NCBI GenBank assembly: GCA_963829725.1
Contig: CAWHJW010000009.1
Coordinates: 248,001-312,000, forward strand
DNA length: 64,000 bases
Reading direction: 5' to 3'
DNA from: RYN-230 sp963829725
Lineage (GTDB): Bacteria; Actinomycetota; Actinomycetes; Streptosporangiales; Streptosporangiaceae
Shown here: piece after piece, positions 1 to 9,020 of the stretch
Numbering within the stretch: the first letter of the stretch is position 1
Layout: every line of letters starts with the position of its first letter
The notes under the pieces: generated by a model
The model's database searches: none
The model's input: only the letters and a program-made list of their open reading frames with translations
What the model was told of the DNA's origin: nothing
Made by a program: the position numbers and the translations under genes

Positions 1-1365
1 CGGCTCGCCGTCCGCCGGGATGACGCGCGGCGTGGCGGAAGTGGCGGCCTTGATGTCGTCCTCGCACTGGGGCTGGCCGCAGTGCAATGCCCGGGCCCAG
101 CCGGCCGCGACCGCCGCCGCGAACTCCTCCCAGGTGTCTGCCGTGACGGTCCGCTGATCGCGGAACTCGGTCGCCCGCCGCAGCAGCAGGTTCTGGAAGG
201 CGGTCAGCTCGAAGCGGAGCCGGGCCGGGGCCGAGTCCAGCGGGACCGGCGTCTTCTCGTTGCCGAGCCGGGTGGCCATCAGCGCCGTGCCCGCCGCCAG
301 GTCCCGCGGCCCGAGTTCCAGCCGGATCGGGACGCCGCGCATCTCCCAGTCGTTGAACTTGAACCCTGAGGAGAGCTGCGGCCGGTCGTCCACGTGCGTG
401 CGGAGGCCGGCGTCCCGCAGCCGGGCCGCCAGCTCCCGGGCGGGCGGCAGCACCTGGCCGGCCTGCTCGCCGCGGCCGATCGGGACGATCACCACCTGAT
501 GGGGGGCGAGCAGCGGCGGCAGGATGAGGCCCTTGTCATCCCCATGTGTCATGATCACTCCGCCGATCATGCGCGCGCTCATGCCCCACGAGGTGGTGTG
601 GCACAGCTCCAGCTCGCCGCTCTCCGCGGCGTAGTGGATGCCGAAGGCCTTGGCGAAGTTCGTGCCCATGTAGTGTGACGTGCCGGACTGCAGCGCTCGC
701 CCGTCACGCATCATCGCCTCGACCGTGTAGGTCCGCCTGGCGCCGGGGAACCGCTCGCCTGCCGTCTTCTCGCCCGCGATCACCGGCATCGCGGCCACGT
801 CCCTGGCCACCCGCTCGTACAGGTCGAGCGCGAGCAGGGTCTCCCGCATGGCGTCCGCCTCATCGGCGTGCGCCGTGTGACCCTCCTGCCACAGGAACTC
901 GGTGGTGCGCAGGAACATCCGCGGCCGCATCTCCCAGCGGACCACGTTCGCCCACTGGTTGAGCAGCAACGGCAGATCCCGGTGCGAGCTGATCCACTTG
1001 GCCATCATCTCGCCGATGATCGTCTCCGAGGTCGGCCGGACGATCAGCGGCTCCTCAAGCTCCTTGCCGCCGGCGTGGGTGACGACCGCCAGCTCCGGCG
1101 CGAAACCCTCGACGTGCTCGGCCTCGCGCTGCAGGTAGCTCTCCGGGATCAGCAGCGGGAAGTAGGCGTTGACATGACCGGTCTCCTTGATCCGCCGGTC
1201 GATGTCGGCCTGCAGCAGCTCCCACATCCGGTACCCGTAGGGGCGGATCACCATCGTGCCCCGGACCGGGCCGCGGTCCACCAGCTCAGCCCTGAAGACG
1301 ACCTCGTTGTACCAGGCGGAGAAGTCCTCGCTCTGCGGGGTGACTCCGCGCTCATTGCGCGCCAC
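1..1365 (-). CDS. proS: prolyl-tRNA synthetase (partial, C-terminus beyond the left edge)
   Basis: Charges tRNA-Pro with proline in the cytosol. The frame read from the complement is open from about 1398 to the left edge, so only the N-terminal ~455 residues are present. It reads GVTPQSEDFSAWYNEVV, then GTMVIRPYGYRMWE, EGFAPELAVVTH, the class II motif 2 region RWEMRPRMFLRTTEFLWQEG, and TSHYMGTNFAKAF. This is the archaeal/eukaryal-type ProRS common in actinomycetes. The GTG at 1365 gives an N-terminus (VARNERGVTPQ) of the length usual in homologues; GTGs at 1386 and 1398 are in frame and cannot be excluded. It lies 47 bases downstream of tldE on the same strand, probably in one transcript with tldD and tldE. 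Confidence 0.93.
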   Translation of the reverse strand, partial: MARNERGVTPQSEDFSAWYNEVVFRAELVDRGPVRGTMVIRPYGYRMWELLQADIDRRIKETGHVNAYFPLLIPESYLQREAEHVEGFAPELAVVTHAGGKELEEPLIVRPTSETIIGEMMAKWISSHRDLPLLLNQWANVVRWEMRPRMFLRTTEFLWQEGHTAHADEADAMRETLLALDLYERVARDVAAMPVIAGEKTAGERFPGARRTYTVEAMMRDGRALQSGTSHYMGTNFAKAFGIHYAAESGELELCHTTSWGMSARMIGGVIMTHGDDKGLILPPLLAPHQVVIVPIGRGEQAGQVLPPARELAARLRDAGLRTHVDDRPQLSSGFKFNDWEMRGVPIRLELGPRDLAAGTALMATRLGNEKTPVPLDSAPARLRFELTAFQNLLLRRATEFRDQRTVTADTWEEFAAAVAAGWARALHCGQPQCEDDIKAATSATPRVIPADGEP

Positions 1366-1412
1366 ACCGAGAGGATAGGAGATCACGCCGGGCGGCACGC
1401 CCTGGTTTTCGC

Positions 1413-2834
1413 CTAGCTGGCCTGGCTGACTGAGGACATGTTGAAGCCCTCGACCCGCACCGGGGGCATCGCGCACCGGGTGAAGTAATCGCCCCACTCC
1501 CGCGGCAGCGCCGGGACGGTGCCGCCCGTCTCGGCGAGCCGCCCGAGCATGCCGACCGGGCTCTCGTTGAACCGGAAGTTGTTGACCGCGCCGGTGATCT
1601 CGCCGTTCTCCACCAGGTAGATGCCGTCCCGGGTCAGCCCGGTGAGCAGCAGCGTCTGCGGGTCCACCTCGCGGATGTACCACAGGCAGGTGAGCAGCAG
1701 GCCATGCCGGGTGCGGGCCACCATGTCCTCCAGCGTGGCACTGCTGCCCGGCGGGCCGTCCAGGGCCAGGTTGCCGATGGCCGGGGTGACCGGCAGGCCG
1801 GACAGCTGCGCGGTGTGCCGGGTCTGGATCAGCGCGGCCAGCTCGCCGCCCGAGATCCAGGCCGTCGGCGCCAGCGCCAGCCCGTTGTCGAACACCGAGG
1901 AGTCGCGGCCCGAGGCGTGCGCCACCACGAGCGGCGCGCAGCCCAGCCCGGGCAGCGCCGGGTCGCTGCGCAGCGTCACCGGCAGCGCGGCCAGCCGCTC
2001 GCCGACCCGGGTGCCACCGCCCGGCTTGCTGAACACGCTCCGCCCGTCCAGCGCGTCCTTGGCCCCGGCCGACCAGTAGAGGTAGACGAGCAGGTCGGCC
2101 ACCGCACCCGGCGGCAGCAGGGTCTCGTACCGGCCGGCCGGCAGCTCGATCTTCCGCTTCGCCCAGTCCAGCCGCTGGGCCAGGCCGTCCTCGAGGGTGG
2201 CCACGTTCACGTCGGTGAAGTCCCGGGTGCCCTGGCCGGCCCAGGCGGACCGGCTCATGTCGGCCGACTTGGCGTTCAGGTCGAACTTGCCGGCCGGCTG
2301 GTCGTGGCGCAGCCGCAGCCCCGTGGACGTGCCCACGAACGTGCTGGTCACCGTGTGCTCGGCGTAGCCGTATAGCCTCCGGCCGGCCGCCTGGGCCGCA
2401 CCGAAGGCGGTGCCGAGATCGTCGGCGAACCGCCGGAACACGCCAATTTCCGTCCCGGTGACCGGATCATCCCAGGAAGGCCCCGGATCGCCCGCCAGAT
2501 CCATCCTGAACGCCAGTTCGTCGCCGGGGCCGAGCAGCGGTCGCGCATCCTCGACCGGGGAACCGCCCGCGGCCGCCTGCTCCGCCGCCGCCACCACGTC
2601 GGCGATCTGGCCGTCGCGCAGCCCGGCCCGGGATACCACGCCGACGCTGGTGCCCTCAGGGCGGCGGCGGACCGCGATCACGGTCAGCTGCCGGGACCGT
2701 GACACCCCGTTCGTGGTGAGCGTGTTCCCGGCCCAGCGCAGGTTGGCGGCCGATGACTCGTCGGCGATCACCACGCAGTCGCCGCCGGCCGCGGCCAGCG
2801 CGCGCTCGACGGTCTCCTGGGGACCGGCCATCAT
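1413..2834 (-). CDS. tldE: TldE/PmbA family protein
   Basis: Predicted partner of TldD in the heterodimeric TldD/TldE metalloprotease, which trims peptides or unfolded substrates in the cytosol in characterised systems. The 473-residue product has the TldE/PmbA layout and lacks the HExxxH zinc motif that its partner carries, as expected for the non-catalytic subunit. Its ATG overlaps the tldD stop codon (ATGA at 2831-2834), which implies translational coupling and equal dosage. proS follows on the same strand. The family assignment is firm; the natural substrate in actinomycetes is not known. Confidence 0.9.
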   Translation of the reverse strand: MMAGPQETVERALAAAGGDCVVIADESSAANLRWAGNTLTTNGVSRSRQLTVIAVRRRPEGTSVGVVSRAGLRDGQIADVVAAAEQAAAGGSPVEDARPLLGPGDELAFRMDLAGDPGPSWDDPVTGTEIGVFRRFADDLGTAFGAAQAAGRRLYGYAEHTVTSTFVGTSTGLRLRHDQPAGKFDLNAKSADMSRSAWAGQGTRDFTDVNVATLEDGLAQRLDWAKRKIELPAGRYETLLPPGAVADLLVYLYWSAGAKDALDGRSVFSKPGGGTRVGERLAALPVTLRSDPALPGLGCAPLVVAHASGRDSSVFDNGLALAPTAWISGGELAALIQTRHTAQLSGLPVTPAIGNLALDGPPGSSATLEDMVARTRHGLLLTCLWYIREVDPQTLLLTGLTRDGIYLVENGEITGAVNNFRFNESPVGMLGRLAETGGTVPALPREWGDYFTRCAMPPVRVEGFNMSSVSQAS

Positions 2835-4339
2835 GCTCCTTCCTCCGCGGTGTTGAGTACCCGGACCCCGCGCATCAGCACCGCGGGGCAGCCGTGGCTG
2901 ACCGGGGCGACCTGCCCGGGCTGCCCCTTACCGCAGTTGAACGCGCCGCCGAGCAGGTAGGTCTGCGGGCCGCCCACCGCTTCCATCGAGTTCCAGAAGT
3001 CCGTGGTGGTCGCCTGGTAGGCGACGTCCCGCAGCTGACCGTCCAGCCGCCCGTTCCTGATCCGGTGGAACCGCTGGCCGGTGAACTGGAAGTTGTACCG
3101 TTGCATGTCGATGGACCAGCTCTTGTCGCCCTCGATGTAGATGCCGTCGGTCACCCCGGCGATGAGCTCCTCGACGCCCGGCCCGCCGTCGGCCGGCTGC
3201 AGCGACACGTTGGCCATCCGCTGGATCGGCATGTGCGCGGGGGAGTCGGCGAAGGCGCAGCCATTGGACCGGCCCGCCCCGGTGAGCCGGGCGATCCGCC
3301 GGTCCAGCTGGTACCCGGCCAGCACCCCGCCGGAGATGAGGTCCCAGGACTGGCCCGCCACGCCCTCGTCGTCATAGCCGACCGTGGCCAGCCCGTGCGG
3401 GACGGTCCGGTCCCCGGTCACGTGCATCGCCGGGGAGCCGTACCGCAGGCGGCCCAGCTTGTCCTGGGTGGCGAACGAGGTGCCCGCGTAGGCCGCCTCG
3501 TAGCCGAGCACCCGGTCCAGCTCGGTGGCGTGGCCGATCGACTCGTGGATGACCAGCCACAGGTTGGACGGGTGGATGACGAGGTCGTACCGGCCGGCCG
3601 CCACCGCCGGGGCGGCCAGCTTCGCGGCCAGCAGCCCGGGCAGCCGGTCCAGCTCCTCGTCGAAGTCCCAGCCGCTGCCGGTCAGGTATTCATAGCCCCG
3701 GCCGGCCGGCGGGGCGAGCGTGCGCATGGTCTCGAACCGCCCGCTGGGTTCCACCGCGACCGCGGTGAGCACCGGGTGCACCCGGACCCGCTGCTGGGTG
3801 GCCGTGGTGGCCCCGTCCGAGTAGAACTTGCACTCCCGGACACAGGTCAGCGAGGCGTCCACGTGGTCGATGCCGGCGGCGGCCGACAGCCGGGCGCTCA
3901 AGTCGCCCAGCCGGGCCAGCTTGTCCGCCACGCTGACGTCCAGCGGGTTGACCTCGTAGGCCGACACCCAGCTCACGTCGCCGTAGCCGGGCTCGCCGGC
4001 CAGCTCGATCCGTTCCGTGTTCATCGCGGCCGCGACCCGGGCGACGTCCACCGCCTCTTCGGCGGCGCGCACTGCCGCGGTGGTGGTCAGGTCCACCGCC
4101 GCCGCGAAGCCCCACGTGCCGTCCAGGACCACGCGGACGGCCAGCCCCAGGTCGTCCGCGTCGACCAGGGTTTCCAGGTGCCCGTCGGACAGGCTGATGT
4201 CCTGGCCCCGGATGCGCTCGGCGCGGAAGTCCGCGTGCTCCGCGCCGAGCTCGCGGGCCCGCTGCAGCGCGGCGGCGGCCATCTCGCGCAGCGGGTAGCT
4301 GGTGAACTCCGGGTCGATGGGGTGAGTACTGTGCTCCAC
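2831..4339 (-). CDS. tldD: TldD family zinc metalloprotease
   Basis: Catalytic subunit of the TldD/TldE protease. About 502 residues. The zinc motif HESIGH (HExxxH) lies near residue 265, in a typical TldD context (HATELDRVLGYEAAYAG), followed by GLATVGYDDEGV and the family-typical SNGCAFADSP. The longer frame begins at a TTG (4348). I prefer the GTG at 4339 because a TAGGTT box ends exactly 7 bases before it, matching the leaderless-type spacing seen at many genes in this window. Divergent from fabG, and first gene of the tldD-tldE-proS unit. Confidence 0.92.
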   Translation of the reverse strand: MEHSTHPIDPEFTSYPLREMAAAALQRARELGAEHADFRAERIRGQDISLSDGHLETLVDADDLGLAVRVVLDGTWGFAAAVDLTTTAAVRAAEEAVDVARVAAAMNTERIELAGEPGYGDVSWVSAYEVNPLDVSVADKLARLGDLSARLSAAAGIDHVDASLTCVRECKFYSDGATTATQQRVRVHPVLTAVAVEPSGRFETMRTLAPPAGRGYEYLTGSGWDFDEELDRLPGLLAAKLAAPAVAAGRYDLVIHPSNLWLVIHESIGHATELDRVLGYEAAYAGTSFATQDKLGRLRYGSPAMHVTGDRTVPHGLATVGYDDEGVAGQSWDLISGGVLAGYQLDRRIARLTGAGRSNGCAFADSPAHMPIQRMANVSLQPADGGPGVEELIAGVTDGIYIEGDKSWSIDMQRYNFQFTGQRFHRIRNGRLDGQLRDVAYQATTTDFWNSMEAVGGPQTYLLGGAFNCGKGQPGQVAPVSHGCPAVLMRGVRVLNTAEEGA

Positions 4340-4346
4340 GAGTGGC

Positions 4347-4352
4347 AACCTA
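4347..4352 (-). promoter_or_regulatory. -10 element of a probable leaderless tldD promoter
   Basis: Reads TAGGTT on the minus strand, 7 bases before the GTG at 4339. It fits the actinobacterial TANNNT -10 box. It is one of about a dozen boxes with the same spacing in this window. Confidence 0.5.
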
Positions 4353-4428
4353 TCCCACGCCTATCAGGCCGGGTACGCTCGCGGAGTCGCTGCGCCGCGA
4401 TCGCCGCGCTGAGGAGGTATCCGCGCAG

Positions 4429-5133
4429 ATGAGTCGTTCCGTCCTAGTCACTGGCGGGAACCGGGGCATCGGGCTGGCCATCGCCCGCCGGCTCGCGGCG
4501 GCCGGTGATCGGGTCACCGTGACCTCCCGGTCCGGGGAGAGCGTCGAGGGGCTGGCCACGGTGGCCTGTGACGTGCGCGACGCGGCCTCGGTGGACGAGG
4601 CCTTCGCCAAGGTCGAGGCCGGCCAGGGCCCGGTGGAGGTCCTGGTGGCGAACGCCGGGATCACCCATGACCAGCTGCTCGCGCTGATGAGCGAGGACGA
4701 CTTCACCTCGGTGATCGACACCAACCTGGCCGGCGCCTACCGGGTGGCGCGCCGCGCGGTGCGCGGCATGATGAAGCTGCGCACCGGCCGGATGGTGTTC
4801 ATCTCCTCGGTGGTGGGCCTGCTCGGCTCGGCCGGCCAGGCCAACTACGCGGCGTCCAAGGCCGGGCTGGTCGGCCTGGCCCGGTCGCTGGCCCGGGAGC
4901 TGGCCCCGCGGAACATCACCGCGAACGTGGTCGCGCCGGGATTCGTGGACACGGACATGACCGCGGTGCTGGCCGAGGACCGGAAGGCCGCGATCCTGGC
5001 CCAGGTGCCGCTGCGCCGCCTGGCCACGGCGGACGAAGTGGCCGCCACGGTCGCCTTCCTGGCTGGCCCGGACGCGGCCTACATCACCGGGGCGGTCATC
5101 CCGGTGGACGGCGGCCTGGGCATGGGGCACTGA
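4429..5133 (+). CDS. fabG: 3-oxoacyl-[acyl-carrier-protein] reductase
   Basis: NADPH-dependent reduction of 3-oxoacyl-ACP in fatty acid synthase II elongation (MabA/FabG1 in mycobacteria). 234 residues, a classical short-chain dehydrogenase: TGGNRGIG nucleotide-binding loop at residues 8-15, NAG at 75-77, catalytic serine near 127, and YAASK with Tyr140 and Lys144. The open frame extends back to 4342, but a strong ribosome site (GAGGAGGT, 4411-4418) stands 10 bases before the ATG at 4429, which fixes the start. The enoyl reductase follows 11 bases downstream, the same pairing as mycobacterial fabG1-inhA. Confidence 0.95.
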   Translation: MSRSVLVTGGNRGIGLAIARRLAAAGDRVTVTSRSGESVEGLATVACDVRDAASVDEAFAKVEAGQGPVEVLVANAGITHDQLLALMSEDDFTSVIDTNLAGAYRVARRAVRGMMKLRTGRMVFISSVVGLLGSAGQANYAASKAGLVGLARSLARELAPRNITANVVAPGFVDTDMTAVLAEDRKAAILAQVPLRRLATADEVAATVAFLAGPDAAYITGAVIPVDGGLGMGH

Positions 5134-5144
5134 GGGGGCCTGCG

Positions 5145-5909
5145 ATGGGAATCCTGGACGGCAAGCGGATCCTGGTGACCGGGATCCTCACCGACGCGTC
5201 GATCGCGTTCCACGTAGCCCGGATCGCGCAGCAGGAGGGCGCCCGGCTGGTGCTCACCGGCTTCGGGCGGCTCAGCCTGGTGGAGCGGATCGCCAAGCGG
5301 CTGCCCGGCCCGGCGCCGGTCATCGAGCTGGACGTGACCGACCCCGGCCAGCTGGCCTCGCTGGCCGAGCGGGTGTCCGGGCACCTGGACGGGCTGGACG
5401 GGGTGGTGCACGCGGTCGGGTTCGCGCCGCAGGGCGCGCTCGGCGGCAACTTCCTGACCACCGAGTGGCCGGACGTGGCCACCGCCCTGCACGTGTCGAC
5501 GTATTCCCTCAAGTCGCTCGCGGTGGCCGCCCGGCCGCTGATGAGCGGCGGAGGCTCGATCGTCGGCTTCGACTTCGACGCGTCGGTCGCCTGGCCTTCC
5601 TATGACTGGATGGGCGTGGCCAAGGCCGGCCTGGAGTCCTGCGCCCGGTACCTGGCCAAGGAACTCGGGCCCGACGGGATCCGGGTGAACCTGGTCGCCG
5701 CGGGCCCGTTGCGCACCATGGCGGCGAAGAGCATTCCCGGATTCAGCGCGTTCGAGGACATGTGGGATGGGCGGGCGCCGCTCGGCTGGGACCTGAGCGA
5801 TCCGGGGGCGGCCGCCCGGGCCTGTGTCGCGCTGCTGTCGGACTGGTTCCCGGCCACGACCGGGGAGATCGTGCACGTGGATGGCGGGGTTCATGCCGTC
5901 GGCGGCTGA
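5145..5909 (+). CDS. fabI: InhA-type enoyl-[acyl-carrier-protein] reductase
   Basis: NADH-dependent reduction of trans-2-enoyl-ACP, the last step of each FAS-II cycle. 254 residues. The N-terminus LVTGILTDASIAFHVARIA matches the InhA cofactor loop. The active site PSYDWMGVAKAGLES supplies Tyr153 and Lys160, equivalent to InhA Tyr158 and Lys165, and is followed by VNLVAAGPLRTM. The N-terminus is closer to mycobacterial InhA than to E. coli FabI. Forms an operon with fabG; its 3' end overlaps the start of purU by 17 bases in another frame. Confidence 0.93.
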   Translation: MGILDGKRILVTGILTDASIAFHVARIAQQEGARLVLTGFGRLSLVERIAKRLPGPAPVIELDVTDPGQLASLAERVSGHLDGLDGVVHAVGFAPQGALGGNFLTTEWPDVATALHVSTYSLKSLAVAARPLMSGGGSIVGFDFDASVAWPSYDWMGVAKAGLESCARYLAKELGPDGIRVNLVAAGPLRTMAAKSIPGFSAFEDMWDGRAPLGWDLSDPGAAARACVALLSDWFPATTGEIVHVDGGVHAVGG

Positions 5910-6789
5910 CGCCCCCGCCGCCCGGGCCGTCGGCTCCGGGCCGTTCGTGCTGACCCTGTCCTGCCCGGACCGGCCCGGCATCGTGCACGCGGTGGCCGCC
6001 TACCTGCATGAGTCCGGCTGCAACATCCTCGACAGCCAGCAGTTCGCCGACCTGCCGATGAACCGGTTCTTCATGCGGGTGCAGGTGGATCCGCTGGGCG
6101 GGGCGGGCCTGCCCGCGCTGCGGGCCGGCTTCGGCCCGGTGGCCGGGGAGTTCAGCATGGACTGGGAGCTGCACGACCTGGCGGTCCGCCCCCGCGTGCT
6201 GATCATGGTGTCCAGGGAAGGGCACTGCCTCAACGACCTGCTGTACCGGCGCGAGGCCGAGGCGCTGGCCATCGACATCCCGCTGGTGGTCGGGAATCAT
6301 CCCGGCCTGGCCCGGCTGGCCGCCGGGCACGGGGTGCCGTTCGAGCACATCGCGGCCGGGCCGGACCCGGCCGAGCGGGCCGGGGCGGAGGCCCGGCTGC
6401 TCGGCCTGGTCGCCGCGCACCGCATCGATTTCGTGGTGCTGGCCCGGTACATGCGCATCCTTTCCCCGGAGGTGTGCGCCAAGCTGGCCGGGCGGATCAT
6501 CAACATCCACCACTCGTTCCTGCCCAGCTTCCGCGGCGCGCGGCCGTACCAGCAGGCGTACGAGTACGGGGTGAAGGTGATCGGGGCCACCGCGCACTAC
6601 GTCACGGCGGAACTGGACGAGGGCCCGGTCATCGAGCAAGAGGTGGCCCGGGTCGAGCACGACGCCTCGCCAGCCCACCTGGCGGCCATCGGCCGCGACG
6701 CCGAGCGGGTGGCGCTGGCCCGGGCGGTGCGCTGGCACGCCGAGCACCGCGTCCTGCTGCACGGCCGCCGGACGGTCATCTTCAAGTAA
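5893..6789 (+). CDS. purU: formyltetrahydrofolate deformylase
   Basis: Hydrolyses 10-formyl-THF to formate and THF, balancing one-carbon pools and feeding formate to PurT-type purine synthesis. About 298 residues: an N-terminal ACT domain (FVLTLSCPDRPGIVHAV) and a C-terminal formyltransferase fold with INIHHSFLPSFRGA and a YVTAELDEGPVIEQE segment carrying the conserved catalytic residues. The start lies inside the inhA 3' end; ATGs at 5881 and 5893 are both possible. The last 27 bases, stop codon included, are tandemly duplicated at the junction with recD2. Confidence 0.92.
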   Translation: MPSAADAPAARAVGSGPFVLTLSCPDRPGIVHAVAAYLHESGCNILDSQQFADLPMNRFFMRVQVDPLGGAGLPALRAGFGPVAGEFSMDWELHDLAVRPRVLIMVSREGHCLNDLLYRREAEALAIDIPLVVGNHPGLARLAAGHGVPFEHIAAGPDPAERAGAEARLLGLVAAHRIDFVVLARYMRILSPEVCAKLAGRIINIHHSFLPSFRGARPYQQAYEYGVKVIGATAHYVTAELDEGPVIEQEVARVEHDASPAHLAAIGRDAERVALARAVRWHAEHRVLLHGRRTVIFK

Positions 6790-6817
6790 CGCCGCCGGGC
6801 GGTCATCTTCAGGTAAC
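6764..6817. repeat. 27-bp tandem duplication across a convergent gene junction
   Basis: Two adjacent 27-base copies (6764-6790 and 6791-6817) differ at only two positions. Copy 1 contains the purU stop codon; copy 2 contains the stop codon of the oppositely oriented recD2. Each copy carries the core CGGTCATCTTCA followed by AGTAAC or GGTAAC. Confidence 0.85.
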
Positions 6818-8890
6818 CAGGCCAGCCAGCCGGGTTACCCTCGGCTGCTCGCCCACGGTGGCCACGGCCCGGGCCAGCGCCGGGCCCGCCCCGTGCACGA
6901 TGGACAGGTGCTGCTGGGCACGGGTCAGCGCGGTGTAGGCCAGCGGCCGGGACAGCATGCGGGCCGCCTCGGCCGGGAAGACCGCGACCACGGCCGGCCA
7001 TTCCGAGCCCTGCGCGCGGTGCACGGTCAGCGCCCAGCCATGCCGCAGGTCGCCGAGCAGCCGGTCCGGCACGCACACCGTGTTGACCCGGGGGGACCAC
7101 CCCCCGGAACCCCCCGCTCGCCGCTGCGCGCCGGGGCTTTCGCCGGAGCCGGCCGGGAACGAGACGATGAGGCCGCCGTCACCAGGGCCGGTGACCGTGC
7201 CGACCTCGCCGTTCGCGAAGCCCTCGTCCAGGTGGTTGGCCACGGCCACCACCCGGTCGCCGGGGTCGAACCCGCCCCGGCTGCCCGGCCCGGGATTGAG
7301 CCGCTCCTTGAGCGCCCGGTTCAGCTCGACGGTCCCCGCCGCGCCTTTGTGCACCGGCGTGATCACCTGCACGTCCCCGGCCGGGATGCCGAGCACCCGC
7401 GGGATGGAGTCGGTCACCAGCTGGATCACCCGCCGGGCGGCGTCCGCGCTGCCCCGCACCGGAACCACCACCACCTCCCGGCCGGGCGCGTCCACCGGGG
7501 GCAGCGTGCCGGCCCGGACCGCGGTGGCCAGCCGGGCGATGACCCCGCCGCGGCGCTGCCGGTACAGCCGGGTCAGCTCGGTCACCGGGACCGCCCCCGA
7601 GTCGATGAGATCGGCGAGCACCCGGCCGGGCCCGATTGACGGCAGCTGCGCCGGGTCGCCGACCAACAGCAGCCGGGCCCCGTCCGGGCAGGCCTCGACC
7701 AGGGCGGCGGCCAGTTCCGCGTCGAGCATGGAGGCCTCGTCCACCACGATCAGGCCGGCTTCGATCGGCGCCTCCTCGCTGCGGGAGAAGCTCCAGGTCA
7801 GCCCGTCGGTCTGCGCGCCGAGCAGCCGGTGCACCGTGGTGGCCGGGGCGCCGGCCAGCTCCTCCAGCCGCTTGGCGGCCCGCCCGGTCGGCGCGGCCAG
7901 CGCGACCCGCAGCCCGCGGGCCTGCGCCAGGGCCACCACCGCCGCCACCGTGCGGCTCTTCCCGGTGCCCGGTCCGCCGCACAGCACGGACACGCCGTGC
8001 TCGGCGACCGTGAGCACCGCCTGCTGCTGCACCGCGTCCAGGGCAGTGCTAGCCCGGATTTCAGGCGGCTCGTCGCCTAGCGGCCCGGCCAGCGCGGCCA
8101 GCCGCTGCACCCCCTCGGCCACCGCTTCCTCGGCCATCGCGTACCGGGCCAGGGCCAGCAGCACGCCGTCGTCGCCGCTCCCCGTGCCGCCGTCCGGGGT
8201 GTCGTCGTCCCCGCTGCCGTCGGCGCCATGCTCCTCGCCCCTGGCGCCGCCATCCGGCTCGCCCGGGCCAGGCTCCGCCGCCTCGAACGGCAGCACGCCG
8301 CCGTCATCCACCGCGGCCGCGATGGCCGCCGCCGGGTCGCTGATCCGGAACCGGCCCAGTGCGTCCGCGATCACCGCGGCCGGCACCGCCGTGTGCCCGT
8401 CTTGTGCCGCCCGGGCCAGCAGGTGGCCGGCCAGCGCCCGGCCGCGCCGCGGGTCCTGCGGGGCGGCCTGGCCGCCGAGCACCTGGCGGGCAAACCAGTC
8501 CGCCTGGTCCGGCCGGAGCTGCGGCACGGCCAGCAGCCGCCACGGGTCCTCGCGCAGCTGCCCCGGCGCGGTCGCGCCGAGCCGGGCCACCGCCGGCCCG
8601 GCCAGCCGGGCCGGTACCCGGCAGGCCACCAGCAGCCGGGCCGTCTCATACACGGGCCGGGCGGCCTCGAACGCGGCGGCCAGGGCTACCGCCCGCTTGC
8701 CGCCGACCCCCTCGAGGAGTTCCAGCCGCTGCGCGGTGACCTCGCCGGGCCCGGTGATGCCGGCCGCCGCCAGGCGGCCGGCCAGCCGGTTGCCCAGGCC
8801 AGGCCACAGCCCGGCCGCGCAGAACTCGGCGAACACGTCAGGCAGGTCCTCAGGCACCGGAGTGCGGCCAGCCTCGGTAACGGCGGACAT
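6809..8890 (-). CDS. recD2: RecD2-like ATP-dependent DNA helicase
   Basis: Superfamily 1B 5'-3' DNA helicase, probably acting in repair independently of RecBC. About 693 residues: helix-hairpin-helix-type N-terminus (LLEGVGGKRAVAL), an acidic/Gly-rich linker near 210-240, Walker A CGGPGTGKS near 305, VVDEAS Walker B near 385, QLPSIGPG, and a C-terminal UvrD-like block with LTVHRAQGSEWP. The longer frame opens at a TTG (8920). The ATG at 8890 is favoured because TACGCT lies exactly 7 bases upstream. A GC-rich repeat is inserted in frame between helicase motifs (7086-7144), encoding GGSGGWSPRVNT. Convergent with purU. Confidence 0.9.
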   Translation of the reverse strand: MSAVTEAGRTPVPEDLPDVFAEFCAAGLWPGLGNRLAGRLAAAGITGPGEVTAQRLELLEGVGGKRAVALAAAFEAARPVYETARLLVACRVPARLAGPAVARLGATAPGQLREDPWRLLAVPQLRPDQADWFARQVLGGQAAPQDPRRGRALAGHLLARAAQDGHTAVPAAVIADALGRFRISDPAAAIAAAVDDGGVLPFEAAEPGPGEPDGGARGEEHGADGSGDDDTPDGGTGSGDDGVLLALARYAMAEEAVAEGVQRLAALAGPLGDEPPEIRASTALDAVQQQAVLTVAEHGVSVLCGGPGTGKSRTVAAVVALAQARGLRVALAAPTGRAAKRLEELAGAPATTVHRLLGAQTDGLTWSFSRSEEAPIEAGLIVVDEASMLDAELAAALVEACPDGARLLLVGDPAQLPSIGPGRVLADLIDSGAVPVTELTRLYRQRRGGVIARLATAVRAGTLPPVDAPGREVVVVPVRGSADAARRVIQLVTDSIPRVLGIPAGDVQVITPVHKGAAGTVELNRALKERLNPGPGSRGGFDPGDRVVAVANHLDEGFANGEVGTVTGPGDGGLIVSFPAGSGESPGAQRRAGGSGGWSPRVNTVCVPDRLLGDLRHGWALTVHRAQGSEWPAVVAVFPAEAARMLSRPLAYTALTRAQQHLSIVHGAGPALARAVATVGEQPRVTRLAGLVT
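7086..7144 (+). repeat. in-frame GC-rich dispersed repeat, copy in recD2
   Basis: Begins ACCCGGGGGGACCACC and continues CCCCGGAACCCCCCGC. It resembles the left end of the repeats at 61270-61397 and, inverted, 48548-48633. Read in the recD2 frame it gives GGSGGWSPRVNT, almost the same peptide as the mannosidase copy (GGSGGSPPRANT). The right-hand boundary is approximate. Confidence 0.6.
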
Positions 8891-8897
8891 CGCGCCC

Positions 8898-8903
8898 AGC
8901 GTA
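8898..8903 (-). promoter_or_regulatory. -10 element of a probable leaderless recD2 promoter
   Basis: TACGCT on the minus strand, 7 bases before the ATG at 8890. It decides the choice of start against the upstream TTG. Confidence 0.5.
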
Positions 8904-9007
8904 GCCGGGCGCCCCGTCAAAACCCCGCCACCACGCGTACCGGAACTCCCCGGCCGGGGTCAGGAACGCCCGTCCGGGGACCGCTTGTGCCGGCGGCGGG
9001 CCTCGCT

Positions 9008-9013
9008 GATAAT
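9008..9013 (+). promoter_or_regulatory. -10 element before the DUF1707/FHA gene
   Basis: GATAAT, close to the TATAAT consensus, 7 bases before the ATG at 9021. There is no Shine-Dalgarno sequence, so the mRNA is probably leaderless. Confidence 0.5.
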
Positions 9014-9020
9014 CGGGGCC

